A stretch of DNA of 64,000 nucleotides from the NCBI GenBank assembly GCA_011525365.1, contig WTGQ01000004.1, positions 1 to 64,000 of the forward strand, read 5' to 3'. The stretch is from Acidobacteriota bacterium (GTDB lineage: Bacteria > Acidobacteriota > Thermoanaerobaculia > Multivoradales > Multivoraceae). The notes under the pieces are model-generated. The model worked only from the letters and a program-made list of their open reading frames with translations. It was not told the origin of the DNA and did not search any database. Of this stretch, positions 23,404-32,295 are shown one piece after another. Position 1 is the first letter of the stretch; each line of letters begins with the position of its first letter. The position numbers were made by a program, and so were the translations under genes.

Positions 23404-23694
23404 TTATTCGATGAGGTGAAGGTGCCACTTGGACTCCTTGCCGGCGTCGTACCGGGCGCGGCTGGTGCCGGCCTTGGCGATGATCGAGAGCATGTTGGGG
23501 TCGCGTTTCCAGGCGAGGAAGCCGGCCACGTAGAGGACGGCGAAGAGCAGCGCTCCGGTGATGATCGAGTTGAGGCCGTTCCATACGGCGCCGCCGAAGG
23601 TGGCGGAGAGGAGGAACCACCGGCGCTCCACGCCCAGAATCTTCATGGGGCGCGAGAGCGCCGGGTGGCCGTACCAAGGTGTTTCTCCTCGCAA
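23404..23694 (-). CDS. virB3: VirB3/TrbD-type membrane protein
   Basis: This gene encodes 96 residues with the TrbD/VirB3 hallmark near the N-terminus (HPALSRPMKILGVERRWFLL). A membrane region ALLFAVLYVAGFLAWKRDPN follows, with a conserved DP-containing loop. It lies in the usual order with virB2 upstream and virB4 downstream. Confidence 0.88.
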   Translation of the reverse strand: MRGETPWYGHPALSRPMKILGVERRWFLLSATFGGAVWNGLNSIITGALLFAVLYVAGFLAWKRDPNMLSIIAKAGTSRARYDAGKESKWHLHLIE

Positions 23695-23700
23695 GGAGAC

Positions 23701-23925
23701 CTAGAGCCCGGCCGCGTCGACGGCGATGCCGACGGCGACGGGGACGAGGTCGGCAGCCAGGCCGCCGAGCCCTTCGTGGAGGTGAGTCAGGCCGGTCGAG
23801 AGGCCAGCCATCGAGAGAGCCGCGCTGTAGCGTCGCGGGCGCGGGTAGTGGAAGGCGGCCATCAGCGCGCTGGTGGCCAGCGCCATGAAGGCCGGGGGCG
23901 GGAAGAGGGCGACTACGTCGAGCAT
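23701..23925 (-). CDS. Small membrane protein between virB2 and virB3
   Basis: This gene encodes 74 residues from an ATG (MLDVVALFPPPAFMALATSA) behind GGAGGTCC. It has hydrophobic segments at both ends. No family was recognised, and in this position it is likely a channel accessory. Confidence 0.55.
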   Translation of the reverse strand: MLDVVALFPPPAFMALATSALMAAFHYPRPRRYSAALSMAGLSTGLTHLHEGLGGLAADLVPVAVGIAVDAAGL

Positions 23926-23938
23926 CTGGACCTCCTCC

Positions 23939-24265
23939 TCAGAACAGCCAGCCAAGGAAGTTGGCGGCGCCCATCGTCATGCCGAGGCCGAAGATGATCC
24001 CGGCCAGGAGCTTCTTGGAGCCGCCCTCGCCGAAGGCGAACATGAGGCCGCCGATGACCAGGGCCACGAGGCTCAAGCCTCGGGCGATCGGGCCGGTGAA
24101 GGCGGTCTGGAGCCGGTTGACGGCCCTCGTCCACGGGCTGGTTTGGGCCATGAGCATGGCCGGCGCGAGGAAGAGGAAGGCGAACGTCGTGAGCCGAATG
24201 GTGAGGCTCTGGAGTCGGGAGAAGGGCGGAGCCTGGGGCTTCGCGCCCATGGTTTCGGGATCCAT
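23939..24265 (-). CDS. virB2: VirB2/TrbC-type pilin
   Basis: This gene encodes 108 residues from the ATG at 24265, chosen because AAGGAGGA lies seven bases before it. A long signal region (FAFLFLAPAMLMAQ) is followed by the two hydrophobic pilin helices (ARGLSLVALVIGGLMFAFGE, then LAGIIFGLGMTMGAANFLGW). It is the predicted conjugative pilus subunit. Confidence 0.88.
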   Translation of the reverse strand: MDPETMGAKPQAPPFSRLQSLTIRLTTFAFLFLAPAMLMAQTSPWTRAVNRLQTAFTGPIARGLSLVALVIGGLMFAFGEGGSKKLLAGIIFGLGMTMGAANFLGWLF

Positions 24266-24297
24266 GCGGGTGTCCTCCTTGTGGGGAGTTGGTGGGG

Positions 24298-24615
24298 TCA
24301 CTCGACGAACTCGCCCTGCTCTTGATCGGCGAGGCGGCGCGTCAAGTCCGGATCGCCCTCTCCACGGCGGAGAGAGCGTTCGACCAGGTCGACCTTCCTG
24401 CCCACGTCGTGGAGGCCGAGCCGTCGCATCGCGGCGGCCAGGGCGACCATGAAGGTCGCGGCGGCAAGGAAGGCGTGAACGGTGATGGGGAGCCAGTACT
24501 CCTGCACGATGAAGCGTCCGTGGGGCGCGAGGAAGTCGAGCCGGGACATGGCGTAGAACGCGAGGATCGCCCCCAGGGTGAGGGTCACGCCGAAGCTGAT
24601 GCGCCAGGTGTGCAT
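24298..24615 (-). CDS. Two-helix membrane protein upstream of virB2
   Basis: This gene encodes 105 residues. It has two transmembrane helices (ISFGVTLTLGAILAFYAM and LPITVHAFLAAATFMVALAA) and a charged C-terminal tail rich in Asp/Glu/Arg. The start abuts the previous stop. No family was recognised. Confidence 0.6.
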   Translation of the reverse strand: MHTWRISFGVTLTLGAILAFYAMSRLDFLAPHGRFIVQEYWLPITVHAFLAAATFMVALAAAMRRLGLHDVGRKVDLVERSLRRGEGDPDLTRRLADQEQGEFVE

Positions 24616-24927
24616 TCAGGGGTCCAGCTCGCGCAGGGTCTGTAGGCGGTCTTCGAGGCGCTCGTCGAGCTTGCGGAGGGTCTGCTTGCGCTCTTCGATC
24701 TGTTCGTCGATGCGGCGCTGGATCAGGACGTTCTCAACCAGCCCGGCGGAGGCTGCGAGGAGAGCGCCGGCGACGCCGGCGAGTGTGGCGACGAGAAGAA
24801 CGATCCAGAGATGCCTCCCAAGGAGGCGCTTGGCGTGGTCCGCGTACGCGGCGGTCCGCTGTTCGATCGCCTTCATCTCGGCGAGCACTTCGCGGTTCTC
24901 CCGCATCCGGTCGACGGTGCTGACCAT
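24616..24927 (-). CDS. Coiled-coil membrane protein, paralogue of the 51711 gene
   Basis: This gene encodes 103 residues: MVSTVDRMRENREVLAEMKA, one transmembrane helix (LWIVLLVATLAGVAGALLAA), then a charged coiled coil (RIDEQIEERKQTLRKLDERL). The N-terminus closely matches the protein at 51711 (MVSLEDRMRENRRVLAEITE). There it follows a relaxase remnant, so the family belongs to the transfer module. It may be a MobB- or TraM-like membrane tether. Confidence 0.6.
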   Translation of the reverse strand: MVSTVDRMRENREVLAEMKAIEQRTAAYADHAKRLLGRHLWIVLLVATLAGVAGALLAASAGLVENVLIQRRIDEQIEERKQTLRKLDERLEDRLQTLRELDP

Positions 24928-25229
24928 CAGTCGAGGACGTTCCAGAGGGACCAGACGGTCACGATCAGCCCGAGGACGATGGCGACGATGGGGAAGAGCC
25001 AGAAGCGGAGGAGGCCGGCGTCGGGCGCCGGCCGCTGGGTCCAGTCCTTCTTGAAGGGCGGGACCTGGCGTGCGACCGTCAGGGCGCGCTCCAGGCGCCG
25101 GCGTTCCCGGTGTTCGTGGACGGCGACGGAGATGGCGATGACGAGAAGCAGGGCGAAGGCGCCGTAGACGCTCCAGGCGACGACGGAGTCCTGGAGAAGC
25201 TTGGTGAGCGGGATCGCGGGGTAGCCCAT
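24927..25229 (-). CDS. Two-helix membrane protein
   Basis: This gene encodes 100 residues with helices VYGAFALLLVIAISVAV and LFPIVAIVLGLIVTVWSLW flanking a basic cytoplasmic loop. It overlaps the next gene by one base. No family was recognised. Confidence 0.6.
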   Translation of the reverse strand: MGYPAIPLTKLLQDSVVAWSVYGAFALLLVIAISVAVHEHRERRRLERALTVARQVPPFKKDWTQRPAPDAGLLRFWLFPIVAIVLGLIVTVWSLWNVLD

Positions 25230-25241
25230 GTCAGTCCTCGT

Positions 25242-26120
25242 TCACAGGTCGAGAAGTCCGTCTTCGATGCCCCCGCGGCGACCGCCTCCGCTACCGGCGC
25301 CGCCGCTCGATGACGAGAGGCTGCTCAAGGTGCTGGCCAGGTGGCGGGCGGCCTTCGCGCCGGAGGGGTGGAGGGCGAAGCCGGCCGCGCTCTTCGCGGC
25401 GATCGAGGCGCGGGAGTAGTGCTCGGTGGTGATCTCGATGTTGACGCGGCCCTCTACGGGTCCGTCCGGCTCGCGGGCGACCTCGATCTGGGCGTCCGGC
25501 CAGAGGATGGCTCCCTTGTCGTCGAGCGGCAGGTCGAGGCGCTCGGCGATCTCCTCGCGGAGGGCGTCGGCCGCGGGCTTGCCGCGGGCGGCGCGCACGG
25601 CCTCCGTGCGCCGCATGATCTCGCCGCGCATTTCGGCGTCGAGCCGGATCCGCTGTAGATGCAGCCCGCGAGCCTCCAGCTGCTCGCGGGCCTCGGCGAC
25701 GGCTCGGTAAAGGGCGAGGTCGTGCTTGAGGTCGGTTTGCTTGCCCAGGCCGCTCCAGGTGCGCTGCTCGGCGGCCCAGCCTCGCTGTGGGGCGACGGTG
25801 TTGGCTGTGCGGCGTCCGGCCTCCGTGGCCGTCAGAACCTTCGTCCCGCGGTGTTGCCGCTCCTCGACCCAGCCGGCCTTCACCAGGTGATCGATGCCGC
25901 GCTTGCCGGCGAAGGGGTGGCCGCCGAACTGGTGCTTCACCAGGTCGCGGGGGGCGACGGCGCGGTGGACGGCCACGTCCACGAGAGACGCCTGGAGGCG
26001 GTCCTGGAAGGAGCGCCGCTCGGGATCCCGGCCGGCGAGCTCGCGGCGATGTCCGCGTTGTCGCGCCGGCTCGCGCTCCGCGTGGCGGAGATCGTCCCTC
26101 GCGTCGCCCCAGCGGCTCAT
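25242..26120 (-). CDS. Winged-helix-like transfer-module protein
   Basis: This gene encodes 292 residues from an ATG overlapping the ardC stop (ATGA). The middle reads as a winged helix (APRDLVKHQFGGHPFAGKRG, then IDHLVKAGWVEERQHRGTKV) followed by DLKHDLALYRAVAEAREQLE, which recalls replication-relaxation proteins. The C-terminus is Ser/Gly-rich and disordered. A DNA-processing or regulatory role alongside ArdC is plausible. Confidence 0.5.
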   Translation of the reverse strand: MSRWGDARDDLRHAEREPARQRGHRRELAGRDPERRSFQDRLQASLVDVAVHRAVAPRDLVKHQFGGHPFAGKRGIDHLVKAGWVEERQHRGTKVLTATEAGRRTANTVAPQRGWAAEQRTWSGLGKQTDLKHDLALYRAVAEAREQLEARGLHLQRIRLDAEMRGEIMRRTEAVRAARGKPAADALREEIAERLDLPLDDKGAILWPDAQIEVAREPDGPVEGRVNIEITTEHYSRASIAAKSAAGFALHPSGAKAARHLASTLSSLSSSSGGAGSGGGRRGGIEDGLLDL

Positions 26121-28102
26121 CGCGTGGGTCCGTGGTCGCGTTCGAAGGTGCGCTCGGCGGTCCGCTCGGCGACGACGCGGTTGATGTCTGCGTTGGTGGC
26201 CCTGGGGAGTTCCGTGAGACGGGGAGCGAGGCCGCCGCGGTGGCGCTCGGCGCGCAGCTCCGAGACGGCAAGGTAGCGATCCTTGGCGTCCTGATCGTTG
26301 TTGAGTTGGCCCCATCCGATCTCGGGGTCGATGACCTGTTCCTCGAGACGGGAGGCGTCTTCGTACCGGCCGGCCTTGACCAGGGCCTCGTGCTCGCGCA
26401 ACGCCTCGGGGAGGTCCGCGACGACGTGGGCGCTGCTGCGGTCCTGTGGGTTGAGGGAGCCGTCGTCGAGCGCGAAGCGTTGTCCGTGTCCGCTCTTCGG
26501 CTCGTCGATGGGGGTGCGATCAGGGGTTGGGAGCTCGCGATCGAGACGCCGGCCCTGTCCCTGGTTCTCGAAGTTGTCCGCGAGATTGAGGACGGTTCGG
26601 CGCTCCTCGGGGAACTCGCGGAGAGAGTCGTTGGCGTGGTTCTGGAGGCCGGCTCGGAGACTTCGGAAATCCGCCGTCTGGAGGGTGTAGCCGTTCTGCG
26701 AGGCGTGTAGGTGAACGCCTTGGAGGTCGCGCACCAGTTGCTGCGGGGGCGCATGGTGACCACGGTGTTGGGCGAGATGTTCGAGGGCGATCTCGGCGTG
26801 GATCTGGATGTTGCGGTTGAAGTTGGCGCCGGCCTGCTGTCGGGCCGCGGCGGCCTGGAGAGCTGGGGTGGGAGCGACCTGCTCGCGTTCTTCGAACTTC
26901 TCGCCGTAGATGGCGTTGTCAAGGGCCTCGTGGTTGACGTGGACGGCCGGGTCGTGCGGCGAAACGCGGACCGCGCCGTCGCTGCCGGCCGGCACGGTCG
27001 GCAGCGGAGTGGTCGTCAGGCGCTCCACGGCGTCGTGTCGCGGAGGATTGTCGGCGGCGTAGCGGTCGACGAGGAGCTCGGCGTCGCTTCTGGAGAGGGT
27101 GACGGTGTCCGGCTTCTTTCGTTCGAGCTCCTGGCCGCGCTCGCGCAACGCGGCGTGGGCGGCCATCTGCTGCTGCAGCTGAACGTCGCGCTGGTCGATT
27201 CGCTCGCGTGCGGGTTCGATCAGGTAGCGGCTGATCTTCTCGGCGTCGGAGGCGGCGCGGTAGATCTCGCGGGGATCGTCTTCGAGGGCCTTGACCCAGC
27301 CGGCGACGTAGTCGGCGCCGTTCTGGGGTTCGTGTCCCAGGCCGATCTTCTCGCCGGTCATCATGGCGGAGATCTCGGCGCGGAGTTCCTCTCTGGCGTA
27401 CTCGGGGCTCCCGAACTTCTTGCCGAGGGTGTCGCGGTTCATCCGGTCCGGATGGCCGGTGGCGTGGCCGAGCTCGTGGAGCGCGGTCCGGTAGTAGGTG
27501 CCGGCGCTCGAGAACTGTCCGGGTTCCGGGAGGACGACCTGGTCGGTGCGGACGTTGTAGTAGGCGCGGTTTCCGGCCTGGTGTCGGACGTCGACGCCAC
27601 TGGCCTGGATGATGGCCTCGGCCTGGTCGTGAGCCTTCCACTCGGGCTCGGGTGAGGCCGGGGGCCGCGGCGGCAGGCCCCCCGTCTGCTCGGCGTTGAA
27701 GACGGTGTACATCCTCACGTAGGGGCGGCCGCGCTCTTGGACGGGCTGGCCCGCGTCGTCGAGCTTGGGGTTCCCCTGGTCGTCTTTCGCTTGCTCGGTG
27801 CGGGTGGAGAAGAAGAGGACCTTGGCTCCCTTCTCGCCCTTCTTGACGTGTCCGCCGGCCTCCTGGATCTGCCGGAAGGTGGCCCAGCGGTTGTCGGTGT
27901 AGCCGCGGTGGACGGCCTCGACGCTCAAGTAGAGGCTGTTGCCTCCTCGGTAGGCACGTCCAGTGGTCAGGTTCTCCGGGAGAGAGCGCTCTCCGGGCTT
28001 CCAGGGTTTCTGGAAGGGAGCGCGCTCCTCCTTGATCTGCTCGATGAGCTTGTCGGCGAACGCCTTGTGGTAGTCGCCGATTCGGTCTCCGGACCGGGCC
28101 AT
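26117..28102 (-). CDS. ardC: ArdC-type antirestriction protein with a relaxase-like tail
   Basis: This gene encodes 661 residues. The N-terminal ArdC ssDNA-binding domain is at about 8-140 (PWKPGERSLPENLTTGRAYR, then WATFRQIQEAGGHVKKGEKG). The zincin-like domain has HELGH at 209-213 and an acidic EELRAEISAMM downstream. A long Gln/Arg/acid linker leads to a C-terminal ~95-residue tail (LREHEALVKAGRYEDASRLE, then EQVIDPEIGWGQLN, ending HGPTR). That tail is strongly similar to the end of the relaxase remnant at 51.4-51.7 kb. ArdC proteins shield incoming single strands from restriction and can be co-transported. The shared tail may be the transport signal. Confidence 0.88.
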   Translation of the reverse strand: MARSGDRIGDYHKAFADKLIEQIKEERAPFQKPWKPGERSLPENLTTGRAYRGGNSLYLSVEAVHRGYTDNRWATFRQIQEAGGHVKKGEKGAKVLFFSTRTEQAKDDQGNPKLDDAGQPVQERGRPYVRMYTVFNAEQTGGLPPRPPASPEPEWKAHDQAEAIIQASGVDVRHQAGNRAYYNVRTDQVVLPEPGQFSSAGTYYRTALHELGHATGHPDRMNRDTLGKKFGSPEYAREELRAEISAMMTGEKIGLGHEPQNGADYVAGWVKALEDDPREIYRAASDAEKISRYLIEPARERIDQRDVQLQQQMAAHAALRERGQELERKKPDTVTLSRSDAELLVDRYAADNPPRHDAVERLTTTPLPTVPAGSDGAVRVSPHDPAVHVNHEALDNAIYGEKFEEREQVAPTPALQAAAARQQAGANFNRNIQIHAEIALEHLAQHRGHHAPPQQLVRDLQGVHLHASQNGYTLQTADFRSLRAGLQNHANDSLREFPEERRTVLNLADNFENQGQGRRLDRELPTPDRTPIDEPKSGHGQRFALDDGSLNPQDRSSAHVVADLPEALREHEALVKAGRYEDASRLEEQVIDPEIGWGQLNNDQDAKDRYLAVSELRAERHRGGLAPRLTELPRATNADINRVVAERTAERTFERDHGPTR

Positions 28103-28323
28103 CAGCTGGCCCGGTCCGGGAAGACCAGGTCGAGGTCGCCCAGATCCTCGCCGTGATCGGCGATGCCGAATCTGGCGAAGAGTTCCGCGTCGGCCGTAAC
28201 GGCCCCGCCGGTCCGGGCGGCCTCGGTGAGCGCGGCCGCGAGGGATGCCTCGTCGTCAGCGGTTAGGGCGTCGGGGTCCGACGCGCTAAGCGATAGATGG
28301 GTAGCCTTAGAGCTACTTTGCAT
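28102..28323 (-). CDS. Small acidic protein upstream of ardC
   Basis: This gene encodes 73 residues. The ATG at 28323 is chosen for GGGAGG seven bases upstream. The C-terminal block (AELFARFGIADHGEDLGDLD) resembles the start of the protein at 46335 (EVARRFGLDEHGPNSAEAED). The stop overlaps the ardC start (TGATG). No family was recognised. Its acidic nature and position at the head of the operon suggest a regulator or DNA mimic. Confidence 0.55.
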   Translation of the reverse strand: MQSSSKATHLSLSASDPDALTADDEASLAAALTEAARTGGAVTADAELFARFGIADHGEDLGDLDLVFPDRAS

Positions 28324-28538
28324 GGCGGCCTCCCGTAACGAGGTTTCCATGTCGCGGTCGGGCGTGCGAGAACACGCCCGGCCGCACTTCAACGGCAGAG
28401 TGTAGCCGAATTCGCTGTGGGTGGGGTTACAGTCAGTGGCGCATGGCGGCCTGCCGAATAAGGGGCAGGACGTGATGTGGCGGTCGGTTGCGGAACTGGC
28501 AAGCGCGGCCGGCCGCACTTCAAAAGGGGAGCAAGGTG
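28324..28538. promoter_or_regulatory. Divergent promoter region of the transfer operon
   Basis: This 215-bp gap separates the divergent starts of the ardC operon and an exported-protein gene. It contains two direct copies of GGCCGCACTTCAA (28380-28392 and 28511-28523), each just upstream of one start, and a CGGGCGTG...CACGCCCG dyad near 28347-28380. These are candidate operators. Confidence 0.5.
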
Positions 28539-29111
28539 ATGAAGCGAATCGCGACGACGCTTATGGCGACGGCGGTGCTGTTGTGGATGCCGCTGGCTGC
28601 TCCGGCTCAGGAGAGCGAGCCTGAGAAGGTGGTGGTGAGCGTTCCGTTCGGGACGATCGTCATGGCGACTCTGGAGGAGGGCCTGAGCACGGTGGCGAAG
28701 GCCCGAAAGGCGGAGGCGAAGGGCTTGCGCCAGGTGAAGGCGGGCGACACGGTGATCGCTCGGGTCACGGAGGCCGTGACGCTGGAGGGCCGAACGGTGA
28801 TCGCTTCCGGCGCTCCGGTGACGTTGCGTGTGGGTTCGGAGACGAAGAAGAACCGCCGCATGGGGCGGAAGGGGTTGCTGGTGCTCGACGCGGTAATGGT
28901 GCAGGCGGTGGACGGCAGGGCGATTCCCCCGGACGGGAGGATCGACTCGGAGGGGGCCGGCCGCATCGGGACGACGGTGGGCCTGACCTACGCCCTGGGG
29001 CCGTTGGGCCTGCTCAAGAAGGGGAAGGCGGCGGAGTTGCCCGCGGGCGGCGTCTACCAGGTCATGGTGATGGGGCAGACGGAGGTGACCGTCGCCGAGC
29101 CTGGCGGCTAG
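28539..29111 (+). CDS. Exported beta-rich protein, unknown
   Basis: This gene encodes 190 residues from the ATG at 28539 (GGGGAGCAAGG upstream). A signal peptide (MKRIATTLMATAVLLWMPLA, ending PAQ) precedes a beta-rich domain with alternating hydrophobics (VKAGDTVIARVTEAVTLEGR, then TVIASGAPVTLRVGS). It resembles periplasmic domains that bind pilus or conjugation parts, but no family was recognised. It is divergent from the transfer operon and followed by hairpins and leader L2. Confidence 0.6.
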   Translation: MKRIATTLMATAVLLWMPLAAPAQESEPEKVVVSVPFGTIVMATLEEGLSTVAKARKAEAKGLRQVKAGDTVIARVTEAVTLEGRTVIASGAPVTLRVGSETKKNRRMGRKGLLVLDAVMVQAVDGRAIPPDGRIDSEGAGRIGTTVGLTYALGPLGLLKKGKAAELPAGGVYQVMVMGQTEVTVAEPGG

Positions 29112-29161
29112 CGGCTAGGCCCAGGGGTTGCGGCTTGGCGGCTCCAGGCCGCCTTCAATCG

Positions 29162-29198
29162 CGGTGTGGACTAAGCGGCGGGCTTAGCCGCGACACCG
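29162..29198. terminator. Nested dyad before leader L2
   Basis: CGGTGT (29162) and CTAAGC pair with GCTTAG and ACACCG (29198) around a GGCGG loop. It lies 50 bp after the exported-protein gene and directly before L2. It may be a terminator, or an end of the mobile module. Confidence 0.45.
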
Positions 29199-29209
29199 GG
29201 CTTGGAACC

Positions 29210-29416
29210 GGCGGCCGGCCCCTGCTCGCGAGAAGGGGAAACGACCCGCTACGACAGGCGCTACCGGCCCCAAAACGAGGGGGTGTCTAGTCCAACCTAC
29301 GCGGGAGTAGTCGCGGGGCCGTAGCGGGCCAGAGATTGGTACAGCGTAACAAGGTTTTCCTCTCTTTGCAGGGGCTTCGGCTTTTCTGCTACGGTCGCCG
29401 GCGTCTAGTCCAATCT
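29210..29416 (+). repeat. Promoter-leader repeat L2
   Basis: This is the second copy of the leader described at 3187, with a few substitutions and small indels. The candidate promoter is at 29366-29395 (TTGCAG, 18 bp, TACGGT). It drives the exported-protein pair of the second long repeat. Confidence 0.85.
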
Positions 29417-29487
29417 ACGGCCGGGTCGGTCGCGGATGAGCCGCTTGCCGACGGGTCGTAGCGCCTACAACAGGGAGCTACGAGAAA

Positions 29488-29967
29488 ATGAGAGAGACGT
29501 TGCGCGGCGCGCTGCTGAGCGCGCTGTTGTTCGGCGGATTGGCGTTGCTAGCCGCGCCTGCTACTGCGCAAGGTGGCGGCGGAACGATGGAGTGCGGCGA
29601 GGAAAACGGATCGGTGGAGTGCGACGACGAGATCACGGTTACGGACACTCCGCTGCCACCGGACCCGGACCCGCCGCCTCCACCACCTCCTCCGCCACCC
29701 CCGCCGCCTCCGCCTCCGCCGCCTCCGCCTCCGCCGGTGAACTGTCTCGGGTGTCATCCCGACCCCCATCGGCCACCGCAGAAGAAGAAGAGTTGCTCGG
29801 CTGAGATACAGGCTCTGAACGCGGCGTCCGATTTGGAGGATCGTGAGTGCAGGGGATCGTTCTTCGGGTTGACAACCCAGGAATGTCGAGACGCTAGGGC
29901 TGCTTACGACCTAGCGCTCAAGGCTCTATCAATCTGCAGGGGGCCGACGATCGGCCCCGGCCGTTAG
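29488..29967 (+). CDS. Exported proline-run, cysteine-rich protein (copy 2)
   Basis: It is identical to the protein at 91 as far as can be read. The upstream context is visible here: the promoter of leader L2 ends at 29395, so the transcript starts about 90 bases before the ATG. Confidence 0.7.
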   Translation: MRETLRGALLSALLFGGLALLAAPATAQGGGGTMECGEENGSVECDDEITVTDTPLPPDPDPPPPPPPPPPPPPPPPPPPPPPVNCLGCHPDPHRPPQKKKSCSAEIQALNAASDLEDRECRGSFFGLTTQECRDARAAYDLALKALSICRGPTIGPGR

Positions 29968-30021
29968 GCCCGCGCTGTGGCAGCTAAGATCGGAATTCTG
30001 GAAAGAGGGGAGAAACAACTT

Positions 30022-30525
30022 ATGAGAAGCGCAACCATGAACCTGGGTTTTCTCGCCGTCCTTCTGTGCGGCGGGATCTTCACCCCGTCGGCTCTTCGCT
30101 CCGAAACCGAAGACCCCTTCGACGAGCGGATGGGAGAGATGGTCCAAAGTGCGAGCGAGGCCGGGGACAAACTCAAGCGCGCGGGCGAGAAGTTCAGGGC
30201 GACGACGACAGAGGACCCTCACGCCTACAACGCGGCATTGGCTGAGTACAGTGCGGCAAGAGCTGAATTCTGGGAAACCGCCCAGAGACTGGAGCCTTCC
30301 AAGCTGGACAAGTGGGAGGCTCGGCAGCGACTGATCGAGCTGATCTACGACAGCGACGACGAGACGGTGTTCTCGTTGTATCTCTTTGCGGTGGATCAAG
30401 AGCGGAAGTCCAAACAGGCCCAAGAAGAGATTGCAGATCTTCTCGCCCGTATAGAGCGGAACCGGCAAAACCGAGAATCGGCCGGGATTTCCCTGACGCC
30501 CGAATCTCTGCCGCCCGAAGACTGA
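30022..30525 (+). CDS. Exported helical protein (copy 2)
   Basis: It is the copy of the 167-residue exported protein at 625, with the same ribosome site and signal peptide. Confidence 0.65.
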   Translation: MRSATMNLGFLAVLLCGGIFTPSALRSETEDPFDERMGEMVQSASEAGDKLKRAGEKFRATTTEDPHAYNAALAEYSAARAEFWETAQRLEPSKLDKWEARQRLIELIYDSDDETVFSLYLFAVDQERKSKQAQEEIADLLARIERNRQNRESAGISLTPESLPPED

Positions 30526-30672
30526 TGGTGAGGCAGCTTGGCCGGGGCCTGCCCCATCAAGGGCCAGGTCCCGGCCCGGCTGCCCTAGTCCGAGCGCCGC
30601 CTGGCCAGGTGCGCCCCAGGGCTGCTTCCTTTCCCGTCCGCGCGCGGGGGGTGGCCGCTGGCCGGGTGGCCG

Positions 30673-31623
30673 CTAGACGCTGATGCGTTCGACGATGTTG
30701 CGGGTGATCTTGTGGGCTCTGCGGTCGTAGACCTGGGTGGTGGAGGGGTGCGAGTGTCCGGCGAGGTACTGCACGTCCTCCATGGGCACGTCCTGGGTCA
30801 GGAGGTCGGTGACGACCATGACGCGGAAGGAGTGCGGGGTGAGGATCTTCGGCAGGCCGGCGTCGCGCAGCCGTCGCTTGAGCAGGTCGCGGATGAGCTG
30901 CGGGGAGAGGGTCCGCGGGACCAGACGGGCGAGATTCCGGTTGTCGAGCGGCCGGAGGAGAGGCGAGTCCTTGGGTTCGTCGACGAGCCGGCCGGCCGCC
31001 AGGTAGTCGGCGAGCCAGCCGTCCAGGTCGATGCGCACGGGAATCTCCCGGCGCTTGCCGCCCTTCTCGCGGAAGCACAAGGTCCGGTGTTCGCCGTAGT
31101 CGCGTAGATCCTGGAGGCGCAACTGGCTGAGGGCGCCGACCCGGGCTCCGGTGTAGGTGAGCGTGCCGATGACGGCGCGATCCCGGAGTCCGGCCAGGCG
31201 GGTGGCGTCGATGGAGTCGAGGAGTTGTCTGGCCTGCGCGACGGTGATCTCGGGCGTTCTGCCGGCGTCTGCCGGCTGGCGCGGGCCGCGGACGGAGGCG
31301 AACGGGTTGAGCATGACGACGTGTCTGGTGACGAGCAGGTCGAAGAAACGCCGCAGGGCGGCGAGGGCCACCTTCTGGGTGGAGACGGAGGGCTGAAGGT
31401 CGCGGATGAACCGGGCCGCGTCTCCGGGGGTGATCTCACGTAGCGCGAGGCCGTTGGCCTGACAGCGCTCGAGGAAGTTGCGGACGTAGCGGCCGTAGGC
31501 CCTGCGTGTGTGCTCGTTCGAGAGCTTGGCCTCGAAGAACTCTTCGGCCGCGAAGGTGGCGCTGTTGCCGGCGTCCTGGAGGATGGCGGGCAGGTTTCTG
31601 TGTGCGAGATCCGTGGTCGTCAT
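30673..31623 (-). CDS. Tyrosine recombinase (XerC/D-like), copy 2
   Basis: It is the copy of the recombinase at 1276 with the full catalytic set. Two intact copies in direct orientation flank the transfer region. Confidence 0.9.
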   Translation of the reverse strand: MTTTDLAHRNLPAILQDAGNSATFAAEEFFEAKLSNEHTRRAYGRYVRNFLERCQANGLALREITPGDAARFIRDLQPSVSTQKVALAALRRFFDLLVTRHVVMLNPFASVRGPRQPADAGRTPEITVAQARQLLDSIDATRLAGLRDRAVIGTLTYTGARVGALSQLRLQDLRDYGEHRTLCFREKGGKRREIPVRIDLDGWLADYLAAGRLVDEPKDSPLLRPLDNRNLARLVPRTLSPQLIRDLLKRRLRDAGLPKILTPHSFRVMVVTDLLTQDVPMEDVQYLAGHSHPSTTQVYDRRAHKITRNIVERISV

Positions 31624-31684
31624 GCCCCGATCAAGCTCACTTGTGAGCCTTCACTGTAGTGATATAGTGTATGTACAGAAACCG

Positions 31685-31963
31685 ATGCGATTCGAGTGGG
31701 ACGAGACCAAGAATCAGACGAACATCCGCAAGCATGGCATCGGGTTCGACACCGCGAAGCGCATTTTCGAGGGGGTCGTGGCGACTGCGCCCGACCGCCG
31801 CCGGGACTACGGTGAGGATCGTCACGTGAGCATCGGCCGGGTGGAGACCGGAGTACTGATCGTGGTTGCGCATGCTGAGCGCGGCGGGCGCATCCGGCTC
31901 ATCTCCGCCCGGCCGGCATCGCGCAAGGAAAGGAGAATCTACGATGAGCGGGCGCGACGATAG
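31685..31963 (+). CDS. brnT: BrnT-family ribonuclease toxin (copy 2)
   Basis: It is identical in reading to the toxin at 2288, with the same palindromes upstream. Confidence 0.9.
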   Translation: MRFEWDETKNQTNIRKHGIGFDTAKRIFEGVVATAPDRRRDYGEDRHVSIGRVETGVLIVVAHAERGGRIRLISARPASRKERRIYDERARR

Positions 31964-32234
31964 ACCTTTGACGCCCGAGCAGATCGCGGCGGTGAAGGAC
32001 GAGAGCATCGACTTCAGCGACATCCCGGAACTGGACGAGGAATTCTGGGAGCGGGCGGAGCTCACCGAGGCCGCCCGGACCGACCAGATCACGATGCGCG
32101 TCAAGCGCTCCGTGCTGGCCTACTTCAAGGCTCCGGGGAAGGGCTACCAGACGCGAATGAACCGCGTGCTCGAAAGCTACGTGCGGCACAAGACGAGAGA
32201 GTCCGCCGACGCTGGGGAGGCCGCGCGTCACTGA
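31944..32234 (+). CDS. brnA: BrnA-family antitoxin (copy 2)
   Basis: It is identical in reading to the antitoxin at 2547 and overlaps brnT by 20 bp. Confidence 0.9.
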   Translation: MSGRDDRPLTPEQIAAVKDESIDFSDIPELDEEFWERAELTEAARTDQITMRVKRSVLAYFKAPGKGYQTRMNRVLESYVRHKTRESADAGEAARH

Positions 32235-32295
32235 AGGTGCAGCAGGGTTTCCGTGTGCGAGTTCCCTGGTCGCCATGTCTCAACGATAACAGCCT

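Noticed and set aside
25291..26922. Long minus-strand frame overlapping ardC and its neighbour
   Set aside because: It is Arg/Pro/Ser-rich and out of frame with two well-supported genes, so it is a shadow.
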